A stretch of 64,000 bases of DNA from an uncultured Latescibacterota bacterium (GCA_951813615.1 OX638377.1:6049739-6113738); one strand, 5' to 3'. Counted from the stretch's first letter, positions 15,658 through 25,242 are shown. Notes: generated from the sequence alone by a model not told the origin. Program-made: numbers and translations.

Positions 15658-17439
15658 TTACCCTTGCACCGGCTGCAAATTGAGCAACACCAACAGCCAC
15701 ACCCGATGCCAATAGGCGCTGTTGATATAAGGGTTGTATTCCGAAGGCCAATTGCGCCAGTAGGTCTGGTTGTGCGGAATGCGGTGATACCACTGCAAGA
15801 GCGGGATCGACGGCAGTTCGGCCAGCCAGATTTCCATGGCTTGGCGATATAATTGCACCAGTTGCGGATCGCGCGGCGAGACTTCCGCCATCTGATCGAC
15901 GATCCGGTCGAACTCCTCGTTCTGCCAGCGCCAGACGGACTCGGCGGGCTGGCCGGTTGGCTGCACGAAGCGGCTGTGATAGAGCCGCAGCGTAAAATAC
16001 GGATCGCGCACGCCGCCGGCGTGCCCGGTGATAAAGGAGCGGGCCGTGCCGTGCGATATGCGGGTGAATGTGTCTGGGGTATTGCGGAAGTCGGCGTCAA
16101 AACCTGCTCGCTCTAGCTGGGCGACCAAGACCGGCGTTATGTCTTGGAAGATCGGGAAGATGTCGATGAGCATTTCAAATGGCTCGCCGTCTTTGGTCCA
16201 ATAGCCATCAGCGGACCGCTGCCAGCCCATGCTCCGCATCAGGGCCGCGCTCTTGTCTAGGTCAAAGACGCCTATTTCGTATTCCTCTAATAAATCCTCG
16301 ACCTCGCTGAAGTACGGCCTAAGGGCCGGGTAGTCGGGCAAGGGCAGGAGCGTAGAAATTCCGGCTCCCTGCCAACCCACTTCCACTAATTGCTGCCGGT
16401 TGATGGCATAGTTGATCGCCCGCCGCACATTGACATCCGCAAAGGGGGCTTCAAGGTTGTTGAAGCCGAGGGAAATGGGCCAGAAATCGACGTAGCCGTA
16501 CGGCGGCTGGCGCCCGGTCCAAGTCGTCACCCGGGGATTTTTGTCGAGTACGGTCAGGATGTTGGGCGGACGCAGGTCGAGGCTGGTGTCAATGTGGTTG
16601 GTAATCAGGTTTTGGACGCGTTTGGCCTCCTCCATATAGGGCAGGTAGATGATGCGCTCGACTTTGGGCAGGGATTGGAAGCCGGTGGCCGCGGCCCACC
16701 AGTCTGGCCGCAAATCCCAGATGCGCTGCTGAGGCGTGGATAGCGTCAGCTTATAAGGCCCGGAAAACACGGGCCAGCCTTTTTGCGGATCGAAGTTTGC
16801 AAAGGTGTCTGGCGACTGCCCTTCCCACACGTGCTTGGGCACAATCGGCACCCCATTGCCGAAGTTGTGCGTGAAATACGAAAAGACAAAGCGCGGGTTG
16901 GGTGCCGTCAGGACTATGCGCGCCGTCAGGCTGTCGACAGCCACGGCCTCTTGGACCCAGTTTTTTATATCGGTTGAATAGGCCAACAAAGGCGCGTTTT
17001 GCCGCAGCATGTTGACCGTAAAAACCAAGTCGTGTGCCGTCCACGGCATGCCGTCGCTCCACGTAACCCCCGGACGAATGGTGATTTCCACTTCGGTATA
17101 GGCATCGTTGAAGCGGTGATCCGTGGCGATCCAGGGAATTAGCTTGCCCTCGAAGGCATTGTAAAAGTACAACGGCTCAAAAACGAAATTGTACCCGGTG
17201 CGCGAGGTGGATTCCGGTCGATAGGGGTTGAAGGTATTGTAGTCTTTGATCTGCCCGGCGCAGGTGCCGCTTTCGGCGCAATCCATGATCAAGGTCCGGT
17301 TGCGCGGGACCTGTATAAGCGCCGATTCCTCGACGTCCTCGGGCTGGTCGGCCGCGTCCGATGGCTGTTGGTCGGAAGGGGTGTCGCCGCAGCCGCTGAG
17401 TAGCCACGCGCTGAGCAATATGCAAATGCTGCGTTTCAT
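15658..17439 (-). CDS. Family-5 (peptide/nickel-type) solute-binding lipoprotein, copy 2
   Basis: 593 residues with a lipobox (LLSGC) followed by a low-complexity linker rich in Asp, Gln and Ser. The SBP_bac_5 body shows EPLYFYNAFEGKLIPWIAT, TVEVTIRPGVTWSDGMPWTAHDLVFT-like and FSGPYKL segments. Such proteins deliver peptides, opines or oligosaccharides to Dpp/Opp-type ABC permeases, but no Dpp/Opp permease lies in this operon. It is a clear paralogue of the gene at 17511-19238 (shared blocks such as VPRNRTLI/VPRERTLI and YLPYMEEAK). A good ribosome-binding site (GAGGT) precedes the ATG. Confidence 0.92.
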   Translation of the reverse strand: MKRSICILLSAWLLSGCGDTPSDQQPSDAADQPEDVEESALIQVPRNRTLIMDCAESGTCAGQIKDYNTFNPYRPESTSRTGYNFVFEPLYFYNAFEGKLIPWIATDHRFNDAYTEVEITIRPGVTWSDGMPWTAHDLVFTVNMLRQNAPLLAYSTDIKNWVQEAVAVDSLTARIVLTAPNPRFVFSYFTHNFGNGVPIVPKHVWEGQSPDTFANFDPQKGWPVFSGPYKLTLSTPQQRIWDLRPDWWAAATGFQSLPKVERIIYLPYMEEAKRVQNLITNHIDTSLDLRPPNILTVLDKNPRVTTWTGRQPPYGYVDFWPISLGFNNLEAPFADVNVRRAINYAINRQQLVEVGWQGAGISTLLPLPDYPALRPYFSEVEDLLEEYEIGVFDLDKSAALMRSMGWQRSADGYWTKDGEPFEMLIDIFPIFQDITPVLVAQLERAGFDADFRNTPDTFTRISHGTARSFITGHAGGVRDPYFTLRLYHSRFVQPTGQPAESVWRWQNEEFDRIVDQMAEVSPRDPQLVQLYRQAMEIWLAELPSIPLLQWYHRIPHNQTYWRNWPSEYNPYINSAYWHRVWLLVLLNLQPVQG

Positions 17440-17510
17440 GTTAGACCTCGCATCGGTTTAGAGTGAGAGGATGCCAGCCGCGCCGATTGAGCGCGATCAA
17501 ACAGTCTCAT

Positions 17511-19238
17511 TTAGCCTCGAGTTGGTTGTAGATTCAACAATACTAAAAGCCACGTTCGGTGCCAGTAGGCTGTATTGATATACGGATTGTCCGCCGATGG
17601 CCAGTTGGTCCAGTAGGTTTGGTTGTGTGGCAAGCGGTGGTAAAATTGCAACAAGGGTACGGCTGGCAAATCTCGCAGCCAAATCGCCAGCGCCTCTCTG
17701 AACAGGCCCATCAAGCGCGGATCGTCGGGTGCGGTCTGGCCCATCTGATCGACCAGTGCATCATATTCTGAGTTTTTCCACCGCCAGAAGTTCGGCGTCG
17801 CCGTGCCCGTCGGCTGGACGAAGCGACTGTGGTAGAGCCGCAGCGTAAAGTACGGATCGCGCACCGAGCCTCCATTGCCAAATATATAAGTTTTAGCCGC
17901 GCCCGTGGTCATCCGCGTGTAGTTGTCCGAAGTCATGCGCATGTTGGCTGCAAAGCCGGCCCGCTGCAACTGCTCGACTAAGATCGGCGCGATGTCTTGG
18001 AAGGTTTGACTGATGTCGAGCAGCATCTTGGCTTGCACCCCGTCCCGCGTCCAGATGCCCTCGGCGTCCCGCTGCCATCCAGACTCCTGCATCAGGGCCG
18101 CGCTGCGGGCTGGGTCGAACAGGCCCACTGGATGTTGTTCCAGCAAGTCTTGAACTTGGGCGGTGTAGTGCCTGAGCCGAGGGAAATCGGGGAACGGCAA
18201 CAGGGTTGGTCGCCCCGCCCCCTGCCAGCCCACCTCTACTAGCTGCTCGCGGTTGATGGCGTGGTTTACGGCCCAGCGGAAGGCCGGCTCGTCGTAGGGC
18301 GACTCTTGGGTATTGAAGCCCAGCGAAAGGGGCCACCAGTCGAGATAGCCATAGGGCGGCTCTTGGCCACTCCAAGTCGTCACATTGGGGTTTTGCTCTA
18401 GCACGGTGCGGATGTTGGGCGGCAGCATGTCGGCGCACAGGTCCATAGCATTGGTCGCGAGGTTTTGGACCTGTTTGGCCTCCTCCATATAGGGCAGGTA
18501 GATCAGCCGCTCGACTTGCGGCGGCTCGCGGAAGCCGATCTTGGCGGCCCACCAGCCTTCGCGCCGATCCCATATCCGCTGCTCTGGGACAGAGTGTACT
18601 AGGCGATACGGACCGCTTACTACGGGCCAGCCCTGCGCCAGATCGAAGTTGGCGAAGGTCTTTGGGTCTTGGCCCTCCCAGATGTGCCGGGGCACAATCG
18701 GCACGCCATTGTCGAAGTTGTGGGTGAAATACGTAAAGACGAAGCGCGGGTTGGGAGCCGTCAATGCAATGTGCGCCGTTAGGCTGTCGCTGGCCACGGC
18801 CGTTTTTACCCAGGTCTGCATATCGACCGCAAAGGTCAGTTCCGGCGCGTGGTCGCGGAGCATGTTGATCGTAAAGACCACGTCGTGTGCCGTCCACGGC
18901 TGCCCGTCGCTCCACTCGACTCCGGGCCGAATTTTTATGGTGACCTCGGTATAATCCTCGTTGTACTCGTGTCCGGTGGCGATCCAGGGGATGATTTCGT
19001 CGCGGTAGGCGTTGTAAAAGTAGAGCGGCTCGTAGAGGAAGTTGTACCCCGTGCGCGAGACCTTGCCGGGCAGGTAGGGGTTAAAGGCGTCGTAGTCTTG
19101 GAACTGGCCGCTGCACGTGCCTTGATCGACGCAGTCGGTGATCAAGGTGCGCTCACGCGGCACGTGTTGCAAGCTACCTTCGCCACTACAAGCAGCGCAG
19201 ACCAAAGCGAGGATTAGCGAGAAAGCGGGGCGCGTCAA
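17511..19238 (-). CDS. Family-5 (peptide/nickel-type) solute-binding lipoprotein, copy 1
   Basis: About 575 residues from a TTG start at 19238, chosen because AAGGAGAAG lies 6 nt upstream and the resulting N-terminus (LTRPAFSLILALVCAACSG) is a clean lipoprotein signal. The alternative ATG at 19277 adds 13 charged residues in front and no ribosome-binding site. The body is an SBP_bac_5 domain (GTCSGQFQDYDAFNPYLPG, GVEWSDGQPWTAHDVVFTIN). It is a tandem duplicate of the 15658-17439 gene and probably the first gene of the operon. Confidence 0.88.
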   Translation of the reverse strand: MTRPAFSLILALVCAACSGEGSLQHVPRERTLITDCVDQGTCSGQFQDYDAFNPYLPGKVSRTGYNFLYEPLYFYNAYRDEIIPWIATGHEYNEDYTEVTIKIRPGVEWSDGQPWTAHDVVFTINMLRDHAPELTFAVDMQTWVKTAVASDSLTAHIALTAPNPRFVFTYFTHNFDNGVPIVPRHIWEGQDPKTFANFDLAQGWPVVSGPYRLVHSVPEQRIWDRREGWWAAKIGFREPPQVERLIYLPYMEEAKQVQNLATNAMDLCADMLPPNIRTVLEQNPNVTTWSGQEPPYGYLDWWPLSLGFNTQESPYDEPAFRWAVNHAINREQLVEVGWQGAGRPTLLPFPDFPRLRHYTAQVQDLLEQHPVGLFDPARSAALMQESGWQRDAEGIWTRDGVQAKMLLDISQTFQDIAPILVEQLQRAGFAANMRMTSDNYTRMTTGAAKTYIFGNGGSVRDPYFTLRLYHSRFVQPTGTATPNFWRWKNSEYDALVDQMGQTAPDDPRLMGLFREALAIWLRDLPAVPLLQFYHRLPHNQTYWTNWPSADNPYINTAYWHRTWLLVLLNLQPTRG

Positions 19239-19418
19239 GAGCTTCTCCTTTTGGCGGTGGGCGCCAAAACGTATCAACGCGCGTTGGGAGGGTCAACTAA
19301 CTTGAGCAAGTGCGCCAACCCGCCTATACTACCCTCAGCCAAGCACCGACCTTCGGTCGGCGTATGTTCGTTGCCCAATGCGGCCATGCCGCGCTCTATT
19401 AACTTCCCGGAAAAGACC

Positions 19419-21023
19419 ATGTACGATCTCCTGATCCGCAACGCCCAGCTTCTCGATGGCAGCGGCCAGCCGGCTTTCCGCGGCGACATCGCCATTGAGC
19501 AGGGCCGCATCGTGGCCATCGGCGATCTTGCTGCAGCCGAAGCGAGTCGCACTATCGACGCCGAGGGCCGCATCGCCTGCCCCGGCTTTATCGACATCCA
19601 CACGCATTCGGACCTGACCATCGCCCTCGACGGCCGCGCGCTCAGTTCTCTAACGCAGGGTATCACGACCCAAGTTATGGGCAACTGCGGCGTCTCGGCC
19701 GCCCCTACCCGCGACTACGAGCCGTACTACGGCCCGCTCGACCCGGCGATGACCCGGGGCTTGGCGTGCGATTGGACTCATTTTGGCGACTATTTCCAGC
19801 GGCTCGAAGCCAATGGATTGGGCACGAATACCGCGACCTTGGTCGGCCACGGCAATGTGCGCGTCGCCGCTATGGGTTATGACGACCGCCCGCCGACTGC
19901 GGCTGAAATGGAGCAGATGAAAGAGCTCGTCGCCCACGCGATGGCAGACGGCGCAATGGGGCTGTCGTCGGGCTTGGCGTACGCGCCCGGCCCGTATGCG
20001 GCGCTGGAAGAACTCGTCGAATTGGGGAAGGTCGTCGCTGAGTACGGCGGCATCTACACCTCGCACATCCGCAACCAGACCGAGTCGATTGCCCAAGCCG
20101 TCGGCGAAGTCATTGCCGTTGGCGAGCAAGCCTCGGTGGCGGCCCACGTCTCGCATATGCAGCCCGGCGCGCCGATGATCGGCGCGACCCGCGACCTACT
20201 CGCTACCATCGACCAGAAGCGCCGCGAGGGCTGCGACATTAGCTGCGACGCCATTCCCTATACGATCGGCAGCACCACCCTCAAGTCGCTGTTGCCCCCT
20301 TGGGCCTTAGCCGGCGGCGACGAGGAGTTGCTGAGGAGGCTGCAAGACCCGGAGACCCGCGCCAAGATCGAGCAGGATACCGTGCAGTACGGGGCCGAGA
20401 GCGGCGGCAGTCGCAAGCGCAACTTGGCGCGGGATGGGCAATGGGACAAGATCTGGCTAGGCAGCGCCGAGCAAAACGCCGCCCTAGTCGGCCTAAGCTT
20501 TGCCGAGATTGGTCGGCGACGCGGTCAGAACCCTCACGACGCGGTTTGCGACATCCTCGTCGAAGAGCGCGCACGGCCGTGGATGCTGGCCGAGGACGTG
20601 TCTGAGGAGGACTTCCTCAACATCGCTCGTCACTCCACCGGCGGCGTCATCTCCGATGGCTTCTCGCTGGTGCCCGAAGGCACCTTGGCCGAGGGCAAGC
20701 ATCACCCCCGCTCCTATGGGGCCTTCCCCTACTTCTTGCGCCGCTTCGTCCGCGAGCAAGGCGCGCTGCGCTGGGAAGAGGCCATCCACAAGCTCACTGG
20801 CCACGCCGCCGCCCGCTTCCGCTTGCACGAGCGCGGCCTGTTGCGCGAAGGCTACTGGGCCGACCTCGTGGTCTTCGACCCTGAAGCCATTGGCGAGTGC
20901 GCCGACTTTGCCGACCCCTACCGCTATCCGCAGGGCATTGACTGCGTAATTGTCAATGGACGGATCGCCGTTGAACAAGGAGAAATAGCCGACAGCCGCG
21001 CCGGACAGATCGTCCGGGCATGA
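19419..21023 (+). CDS. N-acyl-D-amino-acid deacylase-like amidohydrolase
   Basis: 534 residues of the D-aminoacylase branch of the amidohydrolase superfamily. Metal ligands are visible: IHTHSD (HxH), the Cys of GNCGVS that distinguishes D-aminoacylases, GIYTSHIRNQ (His) and AAHVSHMQ (His). The C-terminal FRLHERGLLREGYWADLVVFD closes the beta sandwich. It cleaves N-acyl groups from D-amino acids or related amides in the cytosol. Start ATG at 19419 (MYDLLIRNAQ) matches homologues and has GGAAAAG upstream. It overlaps the next gene by 4 bp (ATGA). Confidence 0.9.
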   Translation: MYDLLIRNAQLLDGSGQPAFRGDIAIEQGRIVAIGDLAAAEASRTIDAEGRIACPGFIDIHTHSDLTIALDGRALSSLTQGITTQVMGNCGVSAAPTRDYEPYYGPLDPAMTRGLACDWTHFGDYFQRLEANGLGTNTATLVGHGNVRVAAMGYDDRPPTAAEMEQMKELVAHAMADGAMGLSSGLAYAPGPYAALEELVELGKVVAEYGGIYTSHIRNQTESIAQAVGEVIAVGEQASVAAHVSHMQPGAPMIGATRDLLATIDQKRREGCDISCDAIPYTIGSTTLKSLLPPWALAGGDEELLRRLQDPETRAKIEQDTVQYGAESGGSRKRNLARDGQWDKIWLGSAEQNAALVGLSFAEIGRRRGQNPHDAVCDILVEERARPWMLAEDVSEEDFLNIARHSTGGVISDGFSLVPEGTLAEGKHHPRSYGAFPYFLRRFVREQGALRWEEAIHKLTGHAAARFRLHERGLLREGYWADLVVFDPEAIGECADFADPYRYPQGIDCVIVNGRIAVEQGEIADSRAGQIVRA

Positions 21024-22297
21024 GCTATGCCCAGCTAACGCGCTTCATGTTGCCCTTGGTGGTGACGGCGCTGGTGCAAGAGCTCAGCGGCCAGTTCCTC
21101 AACGGCGGTATGGCGCGGATGCCGCGGGCGGTCGAAACGCTGGCCGCCTTTGGCTTGGCCTTTGGCTTGGCTCTATTTCTCGCCGGCACCCTGTCTCAGG
21201 TGCGGCAGCTTGGCTTGGTTCTAGTCGAGCACACCCAAGGCTACCGCGTCTGCTTCCGCTTTGTGCTCGCCGCTGGGCTGCTATTGGCCGGTATCTTAGC
21301 CAGCTTGGCGCTGACGCCTTTGGGGACTTGGATTATCAACGACCTGCACGGGGTCGATCCCGCGCTCGGAGAGGCGGTGCGTTTGGCCTTGCTGTGGCTC
21401 GTTCCCTTCCCCGTGCTGCACGGGATGACGCGCTTTTACAGCGGCGAACTCATCCGCGTCCGCCGCACCGACATCCCCGCCTACGCTACCACCACCGGGA
21501 TCGCCCTCAGCATCCTTGCAGTTTTTGTGCTGCTGCCGCTCGACTTTGTCCGCGATACTCCCATCTTACTGCCGGTCCTCGCTACGTACACGGGTGCCCT
21601 CGCCGAGCTTGGCGTGGTCGCGTGGGGCCGCTGGCGCTTGGTGCGCTGGTCAGAGCCGGGCAATGCGCCGGTCCTGACCTACTTCTACGTTCTGCGGTTC
21701 TTTTGGCCCTTGGCGCTGATCATGGCCGTGCAGGCTGGCACCCGGCCGCTGATCAACGTGTTCGTCGCTCGCAGCGCCGACGGCACCGAAGCGCTGGCCG
21801 TGCTGACCATCGTCTATGCGCTCGGCCACATCCCCTATGGCTGGCTCAACGAACTGCGCAATCTGCCGACGGCCTTCCGCCAAGAAGGGGATTTGGGCAA
21901 GATTCGCCGCTTCTGCTGGGGCTGTTGTCTGTTTTCCTGTGCGTGGATGGTGCTGCTGTTTTGGACGCCGGCGGTCGACTATATACTCGGCACTTGGATC
22001 GGCATCGGTCCCGAGTTGATCGCCCACTGCACGACGCCGCTGCTCCTCTTTACGGGTTTTCCCTTTGTCGTCAGCCTGCGCAGTTACTTCCACGGCATCG
22101 GCCTGCTCCAGCACCGCACCCAAGCCATGGCGCCGAGTGCTCCGTCGCGGGTAGTGACCGTCTTGCTGATGCTAGCCCTGCTGGCCAATTTCGAACTGCA
22201 CGGCGCGACTCAAGCCGTGGGTGCCTTGATCAGCGGCCACACTGTGGAAGCCTTGGTCGTCTGGTGGAGCATTGGGCGCGGGCGGCGGGCGGGATAA
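21020..22297 (+). CDS. ANKH-like (progressive ankylosis family) membrane transporter
   Basis: 425 residues, about 12 hydrophobic segments, polytopic inner-membrane protein of the MOP/MATE-like fold. Two stretches resemble the vertebrate ANKH protein as I recall it: LASYGLAYSL-like ETLAAFGLAFGLALFLAG near the N-terminus, and FFWPLALIMAVQAGTRPLIN followed by GHIPYGWLNELR mid-protein. ANKH exports pyrophosphate, ATP or citrate in animals. The start overlaps the deacylase stop by 4 bp, so the two are coupled; the substrate in this organism is unknown. Generic MATE exporter is the alternative reading. Confidence 0.72.
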   Translation: MSYAQLTRFMLPLVVTALVQELSGQFLNGGMARMPRAVETLAAFGLAFGLALFLAGTLSQVRQLGLVLVEHTQGYRVCFRFVLAAGLLLAGILASLALTPLGTWIINDLHGVDPALGEAVRLALLWLVPFPVLHGMTRFYSGELIRVRRTDIPAYATTTGIALSILAVFVLLPLDFVRDTPILLPVLATYTGALAELGVVAWGRWRLVRWSEPGNAPVLTYFYVLRFFWPLALIMAVQAGTRPLINVFVARSADGTEALAVLTIVYALGHIPYGWLNELRNLPTAFRQEGDLGKIRRFCWGCCLFSCAWMVLLFWTPAVDYILGTWIGIGPELIAHCTTPLLLFTGFPFVVSLRSYFHGIGLLQHRTQAMAPSAPSRVVTVLLMLALLANFELHGATQAVGALISGHTVEALVVWWSIGRGRRAG

Positions 22298-22371
22298 GAA
22301 TCTGCTTGACGCTGCTGCGTCCCTGTCCAACGTTCTATGCAAATTGCGGGTGGGCAATGCCCCTACAAAAT

Positions 22372-22458
22372 CCCCATAGAAAACCACAGGGGTTGTCCTG
22401 ACAGCATTCCCGTAGGCAATCACAGGGGGTTTGCCCAACAGCATTCCCATAGGAGCCG
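22372..22458 (+). repeat. Imperfect ~37-bp direct repeats upstream of the ThDP enzyme gene
   Basis: Two imperfect copies (about 22372-22408 and 22409-22445) and a partial third share CCC(A/G)TAG at the left, a central CACAGGGG and a right-hand CAACAGCATT or near variant. They fill much of the 210-bp gap between the ANKH-like gene and the ThDP enzyme gene. Each copy can pair CCCC with GGGG. A few bases to the left, GGGCAATGCCC is a short palindrome. Role unknown. Confidence 0.5.
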
Positions 22459-22507
22459 TCCCTTGAGGCGGCCTTGATCCAACAACAAAAACTCGGAAAG
22501 GGACGCC

Positions 22508-24148
22508 ATGCCCATGAACGGCAACCAAGCCATTGCCCACATCCTCAAGGCCGAAGGCGTCGAGTGGCTGTCGGCTTTCCCAGCTCAGCCGCTGATTGAC
22601 GAGGCGGCGCGCGCTGGCATCCGGCCCATTATCTGCCGCCAGGAGCGGACGGGTGTCAACATGGCCGACGGCTTCAGCCGCACGACCAATGGCCGCCCCT
22701 TTGGCGTCTTCACCATGCAGTTGGGGCCGGGGGCCGAAAACGCCTTTGGCGGCGTGGCCCAAGCCTACGCCGATGCCATCCCCCTGCTGCTCTTGCCCGG
22801 CGGCGTGTCCACGGCCCGCACGCAAGTGCCGCCTAACTTCGACGCAGTGGACAACTATCGCGGCATCACTAAATGGGCCGCTAGCGTCAACCAAGTCGAG
22901 CGCGTTCCCGAGCTGATGCGCCGCGCCTTTAGCCAGCTCGTCCACGGTCGCCCCGGGCCGGTACTCGTGGAAATCCCCAGTGACTTAGGTGCCGCTGAAT
23001 TTCCCGGTGATCTCGACTACCAACCCGTCAAAGTCTGTAAATCTGCGGCTGACTCGGATGCGGTGCGCGATTTGGTTGCCGCGCTGGTCAAGGCCGAATG
23101 CCCGATCATCAACGCCGGGCACGGCGTGATGTGGGCCGAAGCCACAGACCAGCTCGTAGCCCTCGCCGAGCTGTGCAATGTGCCCGTTATGACCACCTTG
23201 GCCGGCAAGAGCGCGTTTCCCGAAAACCATCCGCTCGCGCTGGGCACCGGCGGCCACACCGGCACGCTGATGGTCGATCGCTTCCTGCAAAAGACCGATT
23301 TCGTCTTGGGTGTGGGCACCAGTTTTACCCTCTCGGTTTTTAATGCTCCGATGCCCGATCGCGCGGTCTTGGCGCAGGTGACCAACTGCGCGGAGGATAT
23401 CAACAAGGACTACCGGATCGACTTGGGGGCCATCGGCGATGCGCGAATCGTGTTGGAGCAGATCATCGAGGAAGTCCGTCGGCAGCTTGGGGCCGATGGG
23501 CGAGGAGACGGTGGAGTTGCGGCCGAGATCGCAGCCATACGCGCTGAGTTCAACGCCGAATGGGCGCCGAGATTCCGCTCGGACGAGGTGCCGATAAACC
23601 CCTACCGGGTCTTCGCCGAGCTCGCCCGCGCCGTGGATGTGGCCAACACCATTATCACCCACGACTCGGGCTATCCCCGCGATCAGCTCGTGCCGTTCTG
23701 GCGGCCCCAAATTCCCAGAGGATACATGGGCTGGGGCAAATCGACCCAACTCGGCTACGGCTTGGGCTTGGCCTTGGGGGCCAAGCTAGCCGCGCCGGAC
23801 AAGCAAGTCATCAACATCATGGGCGACGCGGCTTTTGGCATGGCGGGCCTCGACATTGAGACCGCAGTGCGCGCAGAGATTCCCATTCTCACGGTGGTGC
23901 TCAACAACGGCGTGATGACCCACTACGACCAGCACATGCCCTACGCCACCGAGCACTATCAGAGCAACCAACTCGGCGGCCACTATGCACAGGTGGCCGA
24001 GGCACTTGGTGCCCACGCCGAGCGCGTTGAAACGATCCCGGATCTGGCACCGGCGATCCAACGCGCCCTCGCGGCCAACGGCGAAGGCCGAGCCGCTCTG
24101 TTGGAGGTGATGACCAAGGCGGAAGAAAACGTGCCCAAATTTTGGTAA
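22508..24148 (+). CDS. ThDP-dependent enzyme of the acetolactate synthase / benzoylformate decarboxylase superfamily
   Basis: 546 residues in the three-domain order of the superfamily. ICRQERTGVNMADGFSR contains the ThDP-activating Glu; the middle domain (about 190-330) is the TPP_enzyme_M fold; MGDAAFGMAGLDIETAVRAE begins the GDG-type ThDP-Mg motif and ends at VVLNN. The enzyme would act on a 2-keto acid or an acyl donor; exact reaction unknown. AAAGGGACG precedes the ATG at 22508; the second ATG two codons later is also possible. Eleven bases separate it from the oxidoreductase gene. Confidence 0.9.
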   Translation: MPMNGNQAIAHILKAEGVEWLSAFPAQPLIDEAARAGIRPIICRQERTGVNMADGFSRTTNGRPFGVFTMQLGPGAENAFGGVAQAYADAIPLLLLPGGVSTARTQVPPNFDAVDNYRGITKWAASVNQVERVPELMRRAFSQLVHGRPGPVLVEIPSDLGAAEFPGDLDYQPVKVCKSAADSDAVRDLVAALVKAECPIINAGHGVMWAEATDQLVALAELCNVPVMTTLAGKSAFPENHPLALGTGGHTGTLMVDRFLQKTDFVLGVGTSFTLSVFNAPMPDRAVLAQVTNCAEDINKDYRIDLGAIGDARIVLEQIIEEVRRQLGADGRGDGGVAAEIAAIRAEFNAEWAPRFRSDEVPINPYRVFAELARAVDVANTIITHDSGYPRDQLVPFWRPQIPRGYMGWGKSTQLGYGLGLALGAKLAAPDKQVINIMGDAAFGMAGLDIETAVRAEIPILTVVLNNGVMTHYDQHMPYATEHYQSNQLGGHYAQVAEALGAHAERVETIPDLAPAIQRALAANGEGRAALLEVMTKAEENVPKFW

Positions 24149-24159
24149 AGGAGGAGCAG

Positions 24160-25242
24160 ATGGACCAATACAAAGCCGTTCTCATCGGTTGCAGCCGCAT
24201 GGGGGCTTTCATCGATAACGAAGTCCCGGCCAATATGCGCCCGTACTCTCACGCCGCTGGATACGAGGCTTGTGAGCGCACGGACCTCATCGCCTGTTCG
24301 GACCTGCGCCCCGAGGTGATGGAACGGGTCGGCGCGCGCTACAGCATCCCCGCGGACAAGCAGTACACTGACTACCGCGAAATGCTCGCCCGCGAGAAGC
24401 CAGACATCGTCAGCGTCGCCACCCAGCCCGAACATCGCGCCGAGATAGTTATCGCGGCGACCGAAGCGGGTGCTCGCGCGATCTATGCGGAAAAGGCGTT
24501 CTCGGCTTCGCTGGAGGAAGCCGACCGCATGGTCGAAGCCTGCCAGCTCCACAATGTCGCGCTCAACATGGGCACCAATCGCCGCTTCTATCCCGGCTAC
24601 GACCAGATGAAAGCCGTCGTCGACTCCGGGGAAATCGGCGCGTTGCAAACCCTCATCATCCACCAGACCAGTACGCTCTTCAACGGCGCCAGCCACAGCT
24701 TTGACCTGCTTCAGCGCCTCAACTCCGACGCCCCGGCCGCTTGGGTGCAGGCGCATTTGCCCAATGGCGACGATATCATCGACGGCGATATCCTGCGCGA
24801 AGACCCAGTCGGGCACGGCATTATCCAGTTTGCCAACGGGGTCACTGCGTACGCGCTCAATTCGGGTCGGGGATTGGAAGTGGAGGCCGTCTGCGAAAAA
24901 GGCGTGGTGACGGCGCTGGGCAATGATAAAGAGTGGCAGTTGCGGGCACCGGTAGCACGCGATCACCGGGGCCGCAATAAATTGGGCTTGGTGGAATTCC
25001 CAGCTTTCGAGCACCGGGCTTCGACGCTCTGCTTGATCGAGGATTTGGTTCGCTCACTCGATACGGGTGAGCCGCCGCGCGGTGGTGCCGAACTGGCGCG
25101 GGCTAATACCGAGCTGATTTTCGCGTTTGTCGAGTCGCACCAGCGCGGCGGTGCTCGCGTAGAGTTGCCGCTTGAGGGGAGTGCCTACCGGCTGGAGCGG
25201 GATCGCGCGCCGAGGCAGCCGAAGTACGAGCCGGATGCTTAG
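24160..25242 (+). CDS. Gfo/Idh/MocA family oxidoreductase
   Basis: 360 residues. The N-terminal Rossmann fold starts AVLIGCSRMGAF and the EKAFS segment near residue 120 corresponds to the catalytic EKP Lys of the family. The rest is the GFO_IDH_MocA C-terminal domain. Enzymes of this family oxidise or reduce sugars and cyclitols with NAD(P). The start is fixed by AAAGGAGGAG 4 nt before ATG 24160. It closes the plus-strand operon and its stop overlaps that of the convergent oxidoreductase by 4 bp. Confidence 0.88.
   Translation: MDQYKAVLIGCSRMGAFIDNEVPANMRPYSHAAGYEACERTDLIACSDLRPEVMERVGARYSIPADKQYTDYREMLAREKPDIVSVATQPEHRAEIVIAATEAGARAIYAEKAFSASLEEADRMVEACQLHNVALNMGTNRRFYPGYDQMKAVVDSGEIGALQTLIIHQTSTLFNGASHSFDLLQRLNSDAPAAWVQAHLPNGDDIIDGDILREDPVGHGIIQFANGVTAYALNSGRGLEVEAVCEKGVVTALGNDKEWQLRAPVARDHRGRNKLGLVEFPAFEHRASTLCLIEDLVRSLDTGEPPRGGAELARANTELIFAFVESHQRGGARVELPLEGSAYRLERDRAPRQPKYEPDA

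Noticed and set aside
17893-18915. 340-codon ORF on the minus strand inside the first SBP5 gene
   Set aside because: It is another frame of the same strand with high Arg and Pro content, and the SBP5 frame has signal peptide and family motifs.
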